This document shows positions 26,093 through 38,375 of a stretch of 64,000 bases of DNA, in pieces; positions within the stretch are counted from its first letter, which is position 1; each line of letters opens with the position of its first letter. Location of the stretch: contig NMRA01000314.1 of the NCBI GenBank assembly GCA_002633005.1, positions 93,362 through 157,361 of the forward strand. Direction: 5' to 3'. The notes beneath the pieces were generated by a model. The model worked only from the letters and a program-made list of their open reading frames with translations, had not been told where the DNA came from and did no database searches. The translations under genes and the position numbers were made by a program. The DNA comes from Phoronis australis. Taxonomy: Eukaryota; Phoronida; Phoronidae.

Positions 26093-27271
26093 GTTAGTTA
26101 ATTTTAAGCTTCCGTTTACAACAACATTGGACTTATTCAGGATCAATCCTGTAGCCTAATTTTAACACATAAAATGAATATTTAAGACGTGTCTGGTTTT
26201 ACGTCTTGGAAACTTTGTGAAAGAAACTTTATAATTTTTGTAGAATTTGCATGCAGTCGTTAGCAATCTCATGGGTAGAAAAGGGCATTAAGTCATATAC
26301 GTCCATTTCTGCTATTGTTTTCCTACCGAATACTAAGTGAACACGCCTGTAGTTGTCTGTTGTACCACGAACAGCAATTGTTACCTGTCATAATATTAAG
26401 ACCGGTTTAATTGCTGAGATTGCATTCTACACGGACTACGGCTAGACTGGGGTGATTGTATGTCCTTGCCTCGTTAGTCAAATGTAACTTTTGACATCAT
26501 AATACAGTATGAGACGCATAAGATAACAAAACGTTTATAAAAATTCATAAAATAATACGTTGTAGGTGTTATGGAGTTAAATGTCGTTTAATAACTTGAG
26601 TCTGTACTGTGGCGATATAGATAGTTTGGCACTATTAGTGATACAATACAAAAAGCAATAAAAGTAAAAACCAAGCAGTAAAAAAGTTTGAGCCTATTTC
26701 GACCACTGCTCTATTGCGTGACACTGTATTGGTACATGAATGTCATTCTTTTGTTTTGTTTTTCTTGTACGCTCCAATAAATGAGCAAAAATGAAAGAAA
26801 ACTTTTTGATTTTGAGCCAAGGCAGCTTGTAGGCCACATAACACACGGTGACATCATTTTTTGGAAAAATTGATGTTTCACTATTTGCACGTGAAAACAT
26901 CTGCTCTTGATAGGTCCGTAGATAGTTTAGGAAACTTCGTTAAGCCAAAGTGGCAAACTCTCAGGCGGAACCGGAATATTAACATACGTCTCGCCTATAA
27001 ATTTCAGTACGTGGTTGCCACAATTTGTGCAAAAATTTTCAGTGACACTAATCCCCGTGGTGTATTTCTTTGAAATACTGGTTTCACAAAAAGGGTGTTG
27101 TGTTTTTCTAGAACAACGTCTGCCCTGCTGTTCGTTTATTCTAAATTTGTGACGTCATGTCCTTATTTTTCAAAATGGTTTCAGAAAATAATGACATGTA
27201 CGCATAAAACAGTAAATTTTCCAGAACACGATGGTAGGCTAATGTCTGAACAGCATGCTCTCGTGCCTAGC

Positions 27272-27575
27272 CAGTGGCGGATTTAGAGGGGGGCCAAGGG
27301 GGCCATGGCCCCCTAAAATTCTCCCAGATTGCATTTGGCTGTTCGGAGGTGCGAACGTCTGACGGGCAAAATCTAGGCGTGCGTTCAATAGAAGATAGGA
27401 CCTAGCTAAAACCTAGTTAAAGTCACGTGTTCTCATTTATAATGCACGGCAATATCTCACGTAATCTCGCGAAGTCTTGCTTTTTAGCGAGGTCTTAGCG
27501 TTACTGAACGGGAGGCAGGCTAATACTCTGTCTTGCCCCCCCCCCCCAAACTCAAATATTCTGGATCTGCCCCTG
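27272..27575. mobile_element. CAGnGG transposon family member with a nested MITE
   Basis: Starts CAGTGGCGGATTTAG and ends TCTGGATCTGCCCCTG. The flanks CTAGC and TTAGC resemble a 5-bp target duplication with one change. It is interrupted at 27376-27516 by an inverted-repeat MITE. The uninterrupted counterpart sequence is seen near 34970-35000. Confidence 0.7.
27376..27516 (-). mobile_element. MITE family M1, nested copy
   Basis: Ends GGCGTGCGTTCA and TGAACGGGAGGC. It shares CACGTGTTCTCATTTATAAT and TCTCGCGAAGTCTTGCTTTT with the copies at 1523 and 42174, in reverse orientation. Confidence 0.7.
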
Positions 27576-30388
27576 TTAGCATCCGTTAAAGCGATGTCTG
27601 CAGTGTTGCTATAAAACCGTAAAATTAAAAATCCGATTTCACAATGTATTGTGAAAGTTCCATCTGCCGTGCTTTTAACGAATGCCTCTACCCCTCAAAA
27701 TTAAGCTCCGCCGAATACGTCACGAAAGTTTCAAAATAGAAACCACTGTTAAACCAAAGCGTTTTCGAAACCTTAAATCAGAACTCGACGCGGAAGCTGC
27801 GCAAGCCAATACTTTGTGTTACGCATCGTTAAACTATTTTATTGGATTCCAATTGAGGAAAGCCCTTTGGAAGTAATTAACAGACTTATCTCAGATCACG
27901 CACGTCATTTCGTTTTCGTGAACGAGAGTTTTCGAAGATGTCTGAGCATACCAGTTCTATGTCTAAGCTATGCAATGGTTCAAATTCGATTTGAAATCGG
28001 CATTCGTTGGAATTACGCTCTGTTTTTTTTTTTCTTTCAGTTTTTAAAAGCAGGTCGCTCTTCTCATTCACAAAAATGTGATTTAAGAATTTGGCGGCAG
28101 TGACTCGTACTGTGATAGTCGTGATAAGGCAGAATTGGTTTTCATTAAATAATCTCTACTCAAAAGATTTAAACAGAAACACGATTCAAAAAAAAACGTT
28201 TTGATATGCGTCAGTTATTGTATGTCCTAAGGGTTTTACGTAATAGCAAGTTAAAAACGATACTTTTTGTAATTTCCGGTTGCGACGGACCAGTGCAAAT
28301 ATCTTTACACTGAACTCTTCTCTAAATCCGCGCTCGTGCGTGATGAGAGGCAGTGTGTCATTGACGAAAGCTTCAGTTGTTTGAAAAAAATAGTTCGTTA
28401 ATTATTGTCCTTGCATTAAAGTGAGATCAATTGTCACTATCAATAGCGAAGTTAAGATTAGGCGCCAATTAATGTTGATATATCGTAACTACAAAATAAT
28501 GTACTCGTAATTGACTCTTTAAAGAATGATGCAGGCGAATCCTGGAGGTGAATATTCCGCTCGTAGTTGTGCTGCTGTGGGATTCACCTACTTAATACAT
28601 CACGCAGTCAACGTATCGGTTATTCTGCATACGTAGTTAAACGAGATTATCCATGTCGTTCGTAACATTCGAATGACACGTGAATTAAAGATTTGAATCT
28701 CAAACACCCTGCGACAAAAAGTATAAGTTCGTGTGCTTGGAATACAATCTCCGCGACACAAAAAAATCACTTGAGATATTCCAGGTTCACCATCAGCCCA
28801 CGCAGTGATCAAGAATCGTCCTCTTGTTGCAAATAATGCATTACGAGCAACGTAGCCAAAGTGTAACCATGCAACTCTCCTACATGTACAGCGTGTATTT
28901 CACGGATGACGTGTCGACACTTTACGAATAACTAAAAAAATTTAAGTGCCACTCCTGTATACATATCGTGAGTACAGTGAATGCAGTTATTAAGACTAGC
29001 GGACGATGGTAATAAGTGATTCTATATTTAAATGATTTTATTTACGGGGCGTTGTTTCGAATCCAACTTGCCAAAAATAAAACACAGCAGAAGTGCGTCA
29101 CAAGCCGGAACAAAAACTAATCAGACAGCGTGAGAGTGAAGTTTTGGATGGGTACGCACGATGTCAGAATGGGTGAAACATTAACTTCATTGGAAGATTT
29201 CGGCAACGGGTTTAATTATAAAAATTTCTACCCAATCAACTCACAGCGTTTAAATGAACGCATTCGACTGAGACACTGACGAACATCGCAGTTCTTCAAA
29301 TAATCCTTTGTCTACCCGCAGCCACCATCTTTATTGTGACGTAATATAAGAACTGTTTTCGATAGTATCTTAGTTTGACTTGATTAATGATTGCAAATTA
29401 ATTAATGATTTCAAATCAATTAACGATTACAATGCAGTCTCAGATTAAGATTTGAAGCGTCTGTAAAGGCCACGTTCCATCCAAGAAGCGAAGTTTTGAG
29501 TCAGAATGACTCACCGCTATAAAGTTGGCCTCATCATATCAATTACTCAAATGAGACGTTCTTTCTGGATTTGCAGAGAATTATCAGTTTGTTACTCCTT
29601 AATATAGTCCGGCGCAAAAGTGACGTGCCGTGACAAGCCCGGCAACTTGTAGTATTTGGTCTCAAGCAATAAGGAAGCTATCATTTTTCATGGCCTGAAA
29701 TCACCCCCTTTCGGACAAAGGAATGGTTTGACAGCAGTTTCACCAAGGCAAAGACAAAATGTGTTTTGGAATACAAGTCGGGTTCATGACCGATTTAAAC
29801 AATAAACTTCAGGATTTCTACAAAGTACTTTCATTAAACTGCTTTACAAACGTGCCCTTTTAGCCGTGAAAACTTCAAGCTTTACCAAGTTTGTTTTATA
29901 TTTGAATTATGACCCCTTAGTATTGATTCCGACCACGTTCGTCGTCCTCCGTTTGCATGTTTCCTGTTCCGGTTGTTAGAGCCTTTCCACCGGTTACTCC
30001 CGGCACTTCAAAGAGTTACGATGGACTGTTTACTAGTCTGCATGAATAGCTCGCTTTGCCGCCAATTAGCATGCAAGAGTTGTAACGCACTGCATAAGAG
30101 TTTGTCAAAGGACTGTAATTGGATTTAAAATGTCCGCGACTTGACATGAAAGTGGCGATCACTCGTGAAGAGTCACAGATCACTCAACTTGAACTAAACT
30201 TTGTGGCAGTCATGCCTCCGTACGTTTGATTGATATCAATAGATCTGAGATTCCTTAAAACTTTTACAACTTCCAGACTAAGTCGTCATGGTCTGGATAG
30301 TTTCAAATCAATTAACTACTTGTTCAGCTCCGAATGAGGGTTTTCGTTGGCAAGAGTTATCGATATGCATTAAAAACCTTTCAACGCC

Positions 30389-30489
30389 CCACGTGCAGCA
30401 CTTCAAGGATGTTACGTCAGCCACACAGTGGCTGATTTGCATATTGGCTATGCCTGCTTATTGTTCACCACAATAACGTCCTATTTCAG
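30389..30489 (+). promoter_or_regulatory. E-box, CRE-like site, POU octamer and splice acceptor before the neuropeptide exon
   Basis: CACGTG (about 30390), TTACGTCA (30412-30419) and ATTTGCAT octamer (30435-30442) lie within 60 bases. The pyrimidine-rich acceptor CCTATTTCAG ends at 30489. The cluster could be an intronic enhancer or, if the first exon is not used, the proximal promoter. Confidence 0.4.
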
Positions 30490-30599
30490 ATCATTAGAGT
30501 GAACAGCAGCTATACACGGAGTCTGATAACATTCTAAAGGAGAGGACAGCGACCGGTGATCACCCAGCGTCTCATATTTGAACGGACATAAAACGCAAC

Positions 30600-31127
30600 A
30601 TGAAAAATTTAATACGATCCGTTTTACCGCTGATCTCCATCTGCCAGCTGGTGCACGTGGCGAATAGCGCGCCATTTTTCACAAAAGTTCCACAGCACTC
30701 GATAATGGGTTTCGTAGATATACTCAAAGACTTTTCAAGTCGACATCCACATACCAAGGAACTAGACCAACGTCCGGAACAACCACAAGAAATGGGTCCC
30801 AAACAGGACGAATATGGCGCTAAAGACATGCTGTATCCTATCCTAGTCAGCAGTAAGGCAGAAGAGAGATTTGAACCTTTAAGTCAAAGAACTCTTTTTG
30901 GGCAAAAGCTGAGTAAACCCTCCGAGGCAAACCAAGATGTAGAAAACCTGTATGATATACCAAACGATAAACGGGATTATGGAATCGGCGGCGGCAGATT
31001 CGGTAAGCGCAAGTCCCCAACGAAGAAGACCCCCCGATCGCGTTATTTTTACGGAGGAGGCCGTTTCGGACGATCAGTGGCTAATTTTGATCACGTTGAC
31101 CCTGAAACGGAAGAGGCGTTCGACTGA
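30600..31127 (+). CDS. Sulfakinin/cholecystokinin-type neuropeptide precursor (two GGGRF-amide peptides)
   Basis: 175 residues, one coding exon. A signal peptide covers about residues 1-23 (hydrophobic SVLPLISICQLVHVA, likely cut after ANS). A long acidic spacer follows, then near the C-terminus KR-DYGIGGGRF-GKR and, after a basic spacer, RSR-YFYGGGRF-GR. Glycine before the basic sites predicts C-terminal amidation, giving DYGIGGGRF-amide and YFYGGGRF-amide. The tyrosines could be sulfated. Two adjacent peptides near the precursor end is the usual SK/CCK layout, and the oyster CCK peptides I recall also end GGGRF- or GGGRW-amide. The start codon has A at -3 and no ATG lies upstream back to the acceptor at 30489. 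Expected role: secreted peptide acting on a CCK/SK-type G-protein-coupled receptor in feeding control. A generic RFamide is less likely because of the DYG...GGGRF pattern. Confidence 0.9.
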   Translation: MKNLIRSVLPLISICQLVHVANSAPFFTKVPQHSIMGFVDILKDFSSRHPHTKELDQRPEQPQEMGPKQDEYGAKDMLYPILVSSKAEERFEPLSQRTLFGQKLSKPSEANQDVENLYDIPNDKRDYGIGGGRFGKRKSPTKKTPRSRYFYGGGRFGRSVANFDHVDPETEEAFD

Positions 31128-32190
31128 TCATGATATCTATAAACATCCGCTTTAGTCCTGTTACATACTTCAGTTTTTGGATTGTTTCGCACACCAATCT
31201 GGTTGTTACCCGTTAGCGCGAATTCCCACAGGACAAAACTTCAATCTGTACTTCCGTCCTTTGGACAGTTTTCAGTGTTTTTACAGTGCCAAGATAAACA
31301 GTCTTCTTCACGAGCTGCATCGTCGTTCTCCGCTAGGTGCGTTCTGGGCGCAGTTGCTTCTCACAAGTGGTTTGGTTTCCCCATGATCTATAAGATGAAT
31401 ATCACCTTTTGTCACAAATTACAATTTTTAGTTTTCAAACAACAAGTTTAATTGGCTTGAAGCTGCTCATGAGGAACTCAAACACACTGTTCGGACTAAA
31501 AGTGCGATGTTTTGAGAGAAAAATGGATGTTTGTAAGACACGAATTGTGGTCTGTTAGACAGCAAACGCCTGGCTGTTTCCAGGAGAAAATGTGCTGTTG
31601 GCGAGAATGTCCACGTGAACAGTGAAGAAAGAAGGAGAAGTGAATTGACGAACTCAGTGTATACATGCATGGCACAGTTACGTAAGAAACAACTGAGACA
31701 ACTGAGGAAACAAGCTTTCAATTTCTCAATAAGACGTTCTAACAATGTGTAAGCCGACATGAAAAGAGATACAGCGCACTTGACGGGCCGACATTGGCAA
31801 GCAACATCGTGGAGTAACATGGACATGCGTCGACCGGGATTTTAAAAGACAAGATTGCTACTTGTGCAGTCCAAAGGAAATTTACTTTTGAAATTGTCTG
31901 TGCATGTCGTTGGAGGTCACGTCAGTAATTACACAATATATTAAGGATACTTGGGGGAATACTTGCCGGTATTGCGTCAAACGTCAAAGGTCATGATGTC
32001 CTCTTCATTCAGTTAAAAATTATGAAACGAGTTCCAACACAAGCTAGTTATGAGTATGACAAACTTTGATTTCAATCGTGCCAATCAATCCTTAGCTGGC
32101 AAGAGTTCCGGTAATTTTCAGCTTAAATGGAAGCTATGGTTGAATTTCTTTTAATGTAAAAATTGTAAATTTTTCATTTGTATAGAATCC

Positions 32191-32196
32191 AATAAA
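32191..32196 (+). terminator. Candidate polyadenylation signal AATAAA for the neuropeptide gene
   Basis: First canonical AATAAA downstream of the stop at 31127, followed by a GT-rich stretch around 32225-32260. It implies a 3' UTR of about 1.1 kb. Confidence 0.35.
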
Positions 32197-32329
32197 GTTT
32201 TCTTTCCGCATTGACCCTGTCTACGAGTATAGATGTTAATATATTGTTCTTGTGTCTCATAACCAACTGGAAAACGCGTCATATATGTGAAGCTTTTCCT
32301 TAGTAGGGAGGAAGGAGAAGACAAAACAA

Positions 32330-32715
32330 ATGTGAGCTCAACCCCAGGTCCCCGGTCGACTCCAGTTTTGCCTGCACCACCACCCAATGTCGTCCTGAGG
32401 TGGACAGCAGTTTTACGCCCCTCCATCCCCAGTCGACACCCCGTTTTACCTCTACCAGCATTTCCGTCGACACTATCGAGAAAACGCTTCCACTCCCTTG
32501 CTCGCTTTAGCCGTCCCGTGGGGAGTTGAGAGGGAGGCTCAAACTAGTTCGACTTCGCCAAACTCGTTTGCTTTCGTGGTCCCAAAACCAGGTTCCTCCA
32601 GTCATCCCGGTCGTCGCCACTTTTGCACCTACCTCGCCACAGGCGCTGCGCGGGACTTGCTTGTTTGGGTGGTAAATCCCGTGGAGGCAGCCACTAGAAA
32701 CTTGAATCCCCATGT
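32330..32715. other. G+C-rich stretch with GTCGAC repeats
   Basis: Degenerate copies of GTCGACnCC(A/C)GTTTT(G/A)CC recur about every 60-90 bases. Frames on both strands are open but match nothing I know. Confidence 0.4.
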
Positions 32716-32999
32716 TTAAACTAAATTTCGCGAGAATTGATTCACCTGAACACGCTACGCGTTTAGGGAACGCTTTTGGCCTTTAGAAGGTTTTTTTATA
32801 AATTTCTCTTGATTAGGATGCCAATTAGACTTAACGCCAAAATCGTTCTCGAAAGGTTTATAGCAGTAATGAAGGAAACCCTATTACGGACTGCGAAATC
32901 CAGAGCAATTCTGGGAGAAACAATAGCACCTGGGAATTATTAGATGAAACATAATGACGTAAATTTCGGATAAAGTTTCAATGAGCAAATATACACTAG

Positions 33000-33600
33000 A
33001 ACATTTTTGTGTTTTTTATGTTAATCCAATGCTTTGGATTAAATATTTGACCACTTAAATATAATGCATTGTTCATATTTCAAAATAATTCAGTTTGAAT
33101 TCACTCACATCTAAATGTTTTAAGATCATTCAATCAGAAATCAGTTGCATCCAAACATACTTTCGATATAGAGAGAAGATATTAAAATAATGGATAAATC
33201 AGTGATTTTTCGTTGAAATTCTTGAATTTTAGCTGCCATCTTGAATTTCATATTCAATACTAATCATATCTGAATTTTACCCACACCAATCAGTTGCTCA
33301 CCCCTGAAAACCATAGACTAGAACCAAAAAATATGTCTCTGTCACAATTGTTGAAGAAGTTATATGTTTGTAATGATTTCGAAATAGCGTGGCTGTCATC
33401 TTGGAAATGACGCAGTTTTAACCCTTTTCCGGTGGGGAGATTTTGGTAGACTTTTTCTTGTTAATAAGTATACCCAGTAGGAACTAAAACCGTTGTAAAA
33501 CCTTTTATTGCAATTTGTTGTGGGTCGGGTGGCTATTTGTCATACATTGACCCGTTCATGGGGCTTTTCTCAGCAAATCCCTTTTGTCGCCGATAACGAA
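33000..33600. other. A+T-rich unassigned repeat-like stretch
   Basis: Contains internal repeats of CTGCCATCTTGAATTT/CTGTCATCTTGGAA type; no gene seen. Confidence 0.35.
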
Positions 33601-34559
33601 ACTGATAAAGAAACCAAACATAAAGATTTTGCACTTTAAAAAAGTAATCGCACATTTGAGTGAACAAAAGTTCTATTGAAAGTTAAGCTTTGGCTACAAA
33701 TCGTGCGGGTTCTGTAATTCATCGTTACCGGTCTAATGCACTTTCCCATTCCACTGATAGAAATGCACGCGCCGCCTTAAACTCAGTATTCCTCTGCACT
33801 ACGCGTTCCTTCCACGTATCAGTAAAAATAGCCAAGGACATCACACTGATACAAAAACGCCACAGAGATCAAAGACGAACTTTAAAAAATGAAAATTTGT
33901 GACTCTTTGTATTTTATACACTTTTGTTACTGCCGTTACGCGTTGTTAAGTGGACTAGGAAATGGAAATAGCCAGTAAGCCAACATGTCACGTGCAAAGT
34001 CATGAGCAAGCCAGCGTTCGGTCAAGTTCCCTTGCCCTTGCCCCCCTAAAGTACTCACAAGGATGAACGCTATGAGATCTGGCCCACCGACTACTTCCCC
34101 TGATTCCACTTTGCCTTCACAATCGGAAAAAAGGGAGCAGACGTATCTCTACACTCTATCACAGTGCTACAAAAGGTATAGGCGGCGCTGTATCAGAGGG
34201 TAACGTATCTCTAGACTAGTACGGACTAGAAGACGGTTCCGGCCCATCATGGCTCGTGATTCCTGGCCATGAAAATGAGGTCGAGTAATTCCGTAATAAG
34301 AAGGCTAGGCCTAACAAGGGAACAGATTGACCCCCTCGCAGCTATCATATTTTATATTCAATTCCAAGTTGATGTCCGCGCAGCCATTAACAGCTCTTTA
34401 CAGTCCTATTGTGTTGCTAATAAGGTACATAGGCGGATTTAGGGGGGCCCGCCCCCCCCTCCCCCCTTGGCTACCGGAAATGAAACAACAGCAGCGTGGA
34501 GCGAGAGGAAATATTGAGTTCAGCAACTAGGACCGGTAGCGGACGATAGATTTCCTGAA

Positions 34560-34910
34560 CAATAGGTCCACATCGGTTTTTCCCACAAGGCAAAAGACCG
34601 TTTACTTATGTGGTATGGCAAGACATAGACAGCACATTTACCTTATATAGAAAATGCAATCTTTGACCTCAAGCGACTTCAAGCAACTGACTGTCATAAG
34701 TGGGAGGGACATTAGAAACTCCGTGGTAACCACAGAGTTTTTCTTTCGCGCGTACTTCAAAAATCGTGAATTTTGTGATTTCTTCTGGCAGTTTCCTCAC
34801 AAGGGAAAGTTAATTACTCTGTTCTAGACGTTGCGAGATGGCACTTTCGTCAGGAATTGTTTAAAAGATATTTTTGACAAGCTTTCGCGTTCCATGCCTC
34901 TTCAAAACAA
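34560..34910 (-). repeat. Dispersed repeat R2, reverse copy
   Basis: The reverse complement matches 47690-48010: GAGGCATGGAACGCGAAAGC, AAATCACAAAATTCACGATT and a GCCTTGTGGGAAAAACCGA end. The reading frame is interrupted. Confidence 0.6.
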
Positions 34911-34927
34911 TTCATTGTGTACAGAAC

Positions 34928-35035
34928 ACGGGTGGATCCACGATTTTGAGTTAGGGAGTGCCAGGGCAGAGTATTAGCCAGAATTAGACTTTGCCCGTCA
35001 GACAATCGCGCCCCCGAACTGCCAAAATGGGAAGA
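34928..35035. mobile_element. Degraded CAGnGG-family fragment (empty-site relative)
   Basis: Contains GGTGGATCCACGATTTTGAG and TTAGCCAGAATTAGACTTTG, which correspond to the interior of the family. It lacks the MITE found in the 27272-27575 copy. Confidence 0.5.
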
Positions 35036-35608
35036 GAGAGGGAGGTGCATTTCCACCTTCCGTCTAGAAGTTTTTGATTGAGCTTCTCATATTTTCCTTG
35101 ATTTCTAAAGTATAATCAGCCCTCGACGATACTTCTAGCGCTAGGTTGCTATTTGCGTAGAGCGTGACAAAACCCCACTGCCCTTCAGAATGAGTTGGAA
35201 CCTCAATGCTAAGTCAAATTTTCAACTTTCTAAGTTACCGACAAAAACACTCATAAGATTCTTGACTTGCCTTTCTGCCAAGTGCCTTTGAGAATGTCTT
35301 ATATGTATAGGAACTCCGCCAGCCGTCGAGCCCCCGTGACGCATTTGCCTCCGACGGACGTTGCCAAACAAGGCGAGATACAACGATTGTGCTGTCGCTG
35401 AAGATGCAAAACAATAGTAAACTTGGCGTAATCTTCTTACTTTGCATGAAGTGCAAATGCTGCGAAATAACGTCCCTGTGTGCAAAATGTTTTACTGCTG
35501 TGGCTCGCGGTGAATGTGGGAGATAATTGTAATTACAAAATATATGTATAAACCAATTACCTATTTGACAAAATTACGCAATATGGGAGAACATAGGTAC
35601 CCACTGAC

Positions 35609-36203
35609 GTGCTAATGCTTAGGGAACAAGGTGGAAACGGTAATTGTAACTGGGCACATCGTGTCAAAGAAATTTTGTATAGGTACGGTTATGGAGGTGT
35701 GGTTATGGAGGTGTGGTTATTTGGCCCAGGTAATAATGTCGAATTTATTATAGTATTCAAGCAGAGGTTATTAAATTGTGGAGTTCAGGCTTGGCAACTG
35801 GAAATTGGCAGCTCAAGTAAATATGAATTTTATAGTTACATAAACCCGATCTTGTTAGGGAGAAATGTATGAATTGTTTAAGCGGTGATACAAGAAGAAT
35901 ACTTGCGCAGTTTCGATGTTCAGGTCAATCAATTACTGTAGACAATGGTAGATATATGGGTGTTCATAGAAGTGAGAGAATATGCGGCATGTGCAATCTG
36001 GGTGAAATTGGAGATGAGCCTCATTCCATGTGTCGATACCCTGTTCTTGTTGACCTTAGAAAAAACTCTTCAACCAGAGCTTGTGAATGTTTAACTCTTC
36101 TCTTGTTAGGTTATTCCAACAGGAAAATCGTGACAGTATCCAGCGCCTTGCGTTGTACGTTCACAAGACAATGGCTTTAAGAGAAGAAATGCTCTCTGTG
36201 TAA
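35609..36203 (+). pseudogene. LINE ORF2 C-terminal remnant with zinc-knuckle domain and frameshifts
   Basis: Three frames succeed each other. About 35640-35865 reads W..EI.SSSKYEFY..., about 35870-36095 reads RRILAQFRCSGQSITVDNGR then ERICGMCNLGEIGDEPHSMC, and about 36105-36203 reads LFQQENRDSIQRLALYVHKT and on to a stop at 36203. The order and the CxxC...H...C motif match the C-terminal domain of non-LTR retrotransposon polyproteins. At least two frameshifts and one internal stop show it is dead. The reverse-transcriptase core upstream is missing. Confidence 0.75.
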
Positions 36204-36209
36204 ATACTC

Positions 36210-36630
36210 TGAATATACATTTGAATTTATGTATGTGTAGACAATGCCTACAATGTACAATAAACGAAACTACCACTATAACCAGCTACCATTGGAGGTG
36301 CTTCATTTTATAAACTGACCGAAAATCATAGCCAAGGATCCGTTTTATTAAAGTTGGTACGTCCGGTCATAGCCAAGACGGGCGTATCTCAGATTTGGCA
36401 ATCAGTTCATGAAAGTGGTTTATAAAGATGGTCGCCGATTCTGTTCACAGTGATCTTACTAATATTAAGTCAGCCGTTTCACTTCTGCCTCGAACGGACA
36501 CAGAACGTAGTTTTGCCTCGAAAAAATGATGCGAATAGACAAAAAATTAATGCACCAGTTGACCGGTAAAGACGCTGTGTGGTGCAAAAATGAACCGCCG
36601 GCCTAGGACCAGTCGGTGTATACGAATCAC
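36210..36630. other. Spacer, no gene seen
   Basis: Follows the LINE remnant; may be its 3' flank. Confidence 0.4.
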
Positions 36631-36638
36631 TGAGGAAT

Positions 36639-36955
36639 CAGGGGCGGATCCAGGATATTGAGTTAGAGGGGGGCAACGGCACAGGAGTAACCAGAATTTC
36701 GCCACACGCGCTCGCCTAGCCGAACATGTAGGGATGCAGGGCCTCGAAATTTTGGGTTTGTGGACCTTATTACAAAAACGGTAAACGGGGTTTGTTCAAG
36801 GCCTACATGTAAGCATTGTGCATTCGCCCTTCGATCCCCCTGGGTGTGCGCATATGCTAATCAGCAATTCGCACCCCGAACTGCCAAATGGTATCTGGGA
36901 GAATTTTAGGGGGGCCAGGGCCAACTTGGCCACCCCCCCCCCAAATCCGCCACTG
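36639..36955. mobile_element. Short (317-bp) member of the CAGnGG transposon family
   Basis: Begins CAGGGGCGGATCCAGGA and ends AAATCCGCCACTG, with a perfect 5-bp duplication GGAAT on both sides. Both inner ends align to the ends of the 38846-41138 element in opposite orientation, but the repeat array is absent: an internal-deletion derivative or an ancestral form. Confidence 0.78.
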
Positions 36956-36959
36956 GGAA

Positions 36960-38290
36960 TTATCTGTCATTGAGGAATTTCGCATGGGCCATTTGCTGAT
37001 GTACACAGCAGTCGGAGTCGCTGCAGCGTCAACGTATGAAACTTGCGAAACTGTTTTAATAATTTAGCGCACACTCGGTCACTTTGGTTCTCTTCGGTGC
37101 ACGGTGTCCTATTTACCGCAAAACTGCGCTTATTTTTAGATTAAAGCAAAAGGCGCGACTGCTTTTTATGGAATCCGAGAGAATTTTAGGAGGTTGGCAT
37201 GGGAACGTAATTTGCCCAACCCATAACCTTTTGGAAGCCAAGGCTAGGGCGTGGAAGCAGACTTCCTTAAAGACAATCCGCCTGGGACTCCTAGTATTGA
37301 TTAAAAATGCAATTCCGTGACAGCAATTTTATCACGCAAATTATTTTATTAACCAAAGTAATTGAATAGCCCAAAAGCATTTCCAGTATCGCAACATGTA
37401 TTACAATTTTACAGCCAAACAAGCCAATATTTGAAAGACAATTGTCGTTTCAACTTAGCAACGATAAGTACTGCTTGCAACGTCGCATCTTTAATAGTAA
37501 GATTCAAAAATCTTACTACTGAACTAGTGACACCTAGGCATTATTCGAACACAAACTGTAAGTTTCCGATAGGTTAGATTTCAACTCGAGTTCCGAGTAC
37601 AGAGAAAACTCCTCGGTAAGTCATTAAACACGTTAAATAGAGCATTTCTTTTAAAAAAGAAAAGCGCAAAATTTAAAACCTGATTTTACTGCTCAAAATG
37701 GTAGCTCACAGGTTTGTCAGGCCTCATTAGGCTGTCGCCAATAGTTTTGGTTCTGTAGGGTGTTCTATTTGTTTACTAGCAGCTATATAGTATTTTGATT
37801 GACGTGATCCATGTGGTCAAGCTATAGTGATGATGTAATTTGTTTACCTTAGAAAAGTTGAAAACAGCCCTAATCAGGCTGGTGGCGATATAATTTGTTT
37901 ATGATAGAAAATTGGACATTCTAGAAGAATGCATGCTCTATCATCTAAGTGATTAGAAGATAGTACGTAGTCCAGTGGAACATTCTAGAGCCTTGATTAC
38001 GTGTATAGAACTCTGCTAAATAGTTGCGTAGAAAGTCTGTTCACTGGTGAAAAGTTCCAGAACGTTACGAGACTATGAATACCAGGGTACGTCAAATTTC
38101 AGCAACAGGACCTGTTCTGGTAATAAATTAGTACGAGGAAAAACTTTCTAGATCGGTACGTCTTTTCTTCATTGGCTATTACATGAAACTGATACAAAGT
38201 ACCATCAATTGCCGTGTGATTACCGACAGTGCATTTCCTGACTTGGCAGCAAATGGGCTCCGGATGTACTGGCCGTTAAAAATGTAAAGT
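36960..38290. other. Spacer, no gene seen
   Basis: Short frames at 37084 and 37362 show no domain. Confidence 0.45.
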
Positions 38291-38299
38291 GCACCGAAA

Positions 38300-38375
38300 C
38301 ATGGGCGGCGCNGTGCACCACAGGGGGACTGAGGGGGCTTTAGCCCCCACTTTTTTCAGTGCTGCGCCGCCCATG
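38300..38375. mobile_element. 76-bp foldback element F1
   Basis: Perfect 12-bp inverted ends CATGGGCGGCGC/GCGCCGCCCATG, with an inner hairpin GGGGGCT-TT-AGCCCCC. N at 38312 falls just inside the left arm. Related copies lie at 22895-23035. Confidence 0.6.

Larger units (their letters stand above)
26093..30388 (+). other. Probable 5'-UTR intron of the neuropeptide gene
   Basis: Bounded by the donor at 26093 and the acceptor ending 30489. It contains the CAGnGG element with its nested MITE and otherwise nothing recognised. Confidence 0.4.

Noticed and set aside
32287-32719. Overlapping frames on both strands in the G+C-rich stretch
   Set aside because: Explained by low stop-codon density in G+C-rich, internally repetitive DNA.
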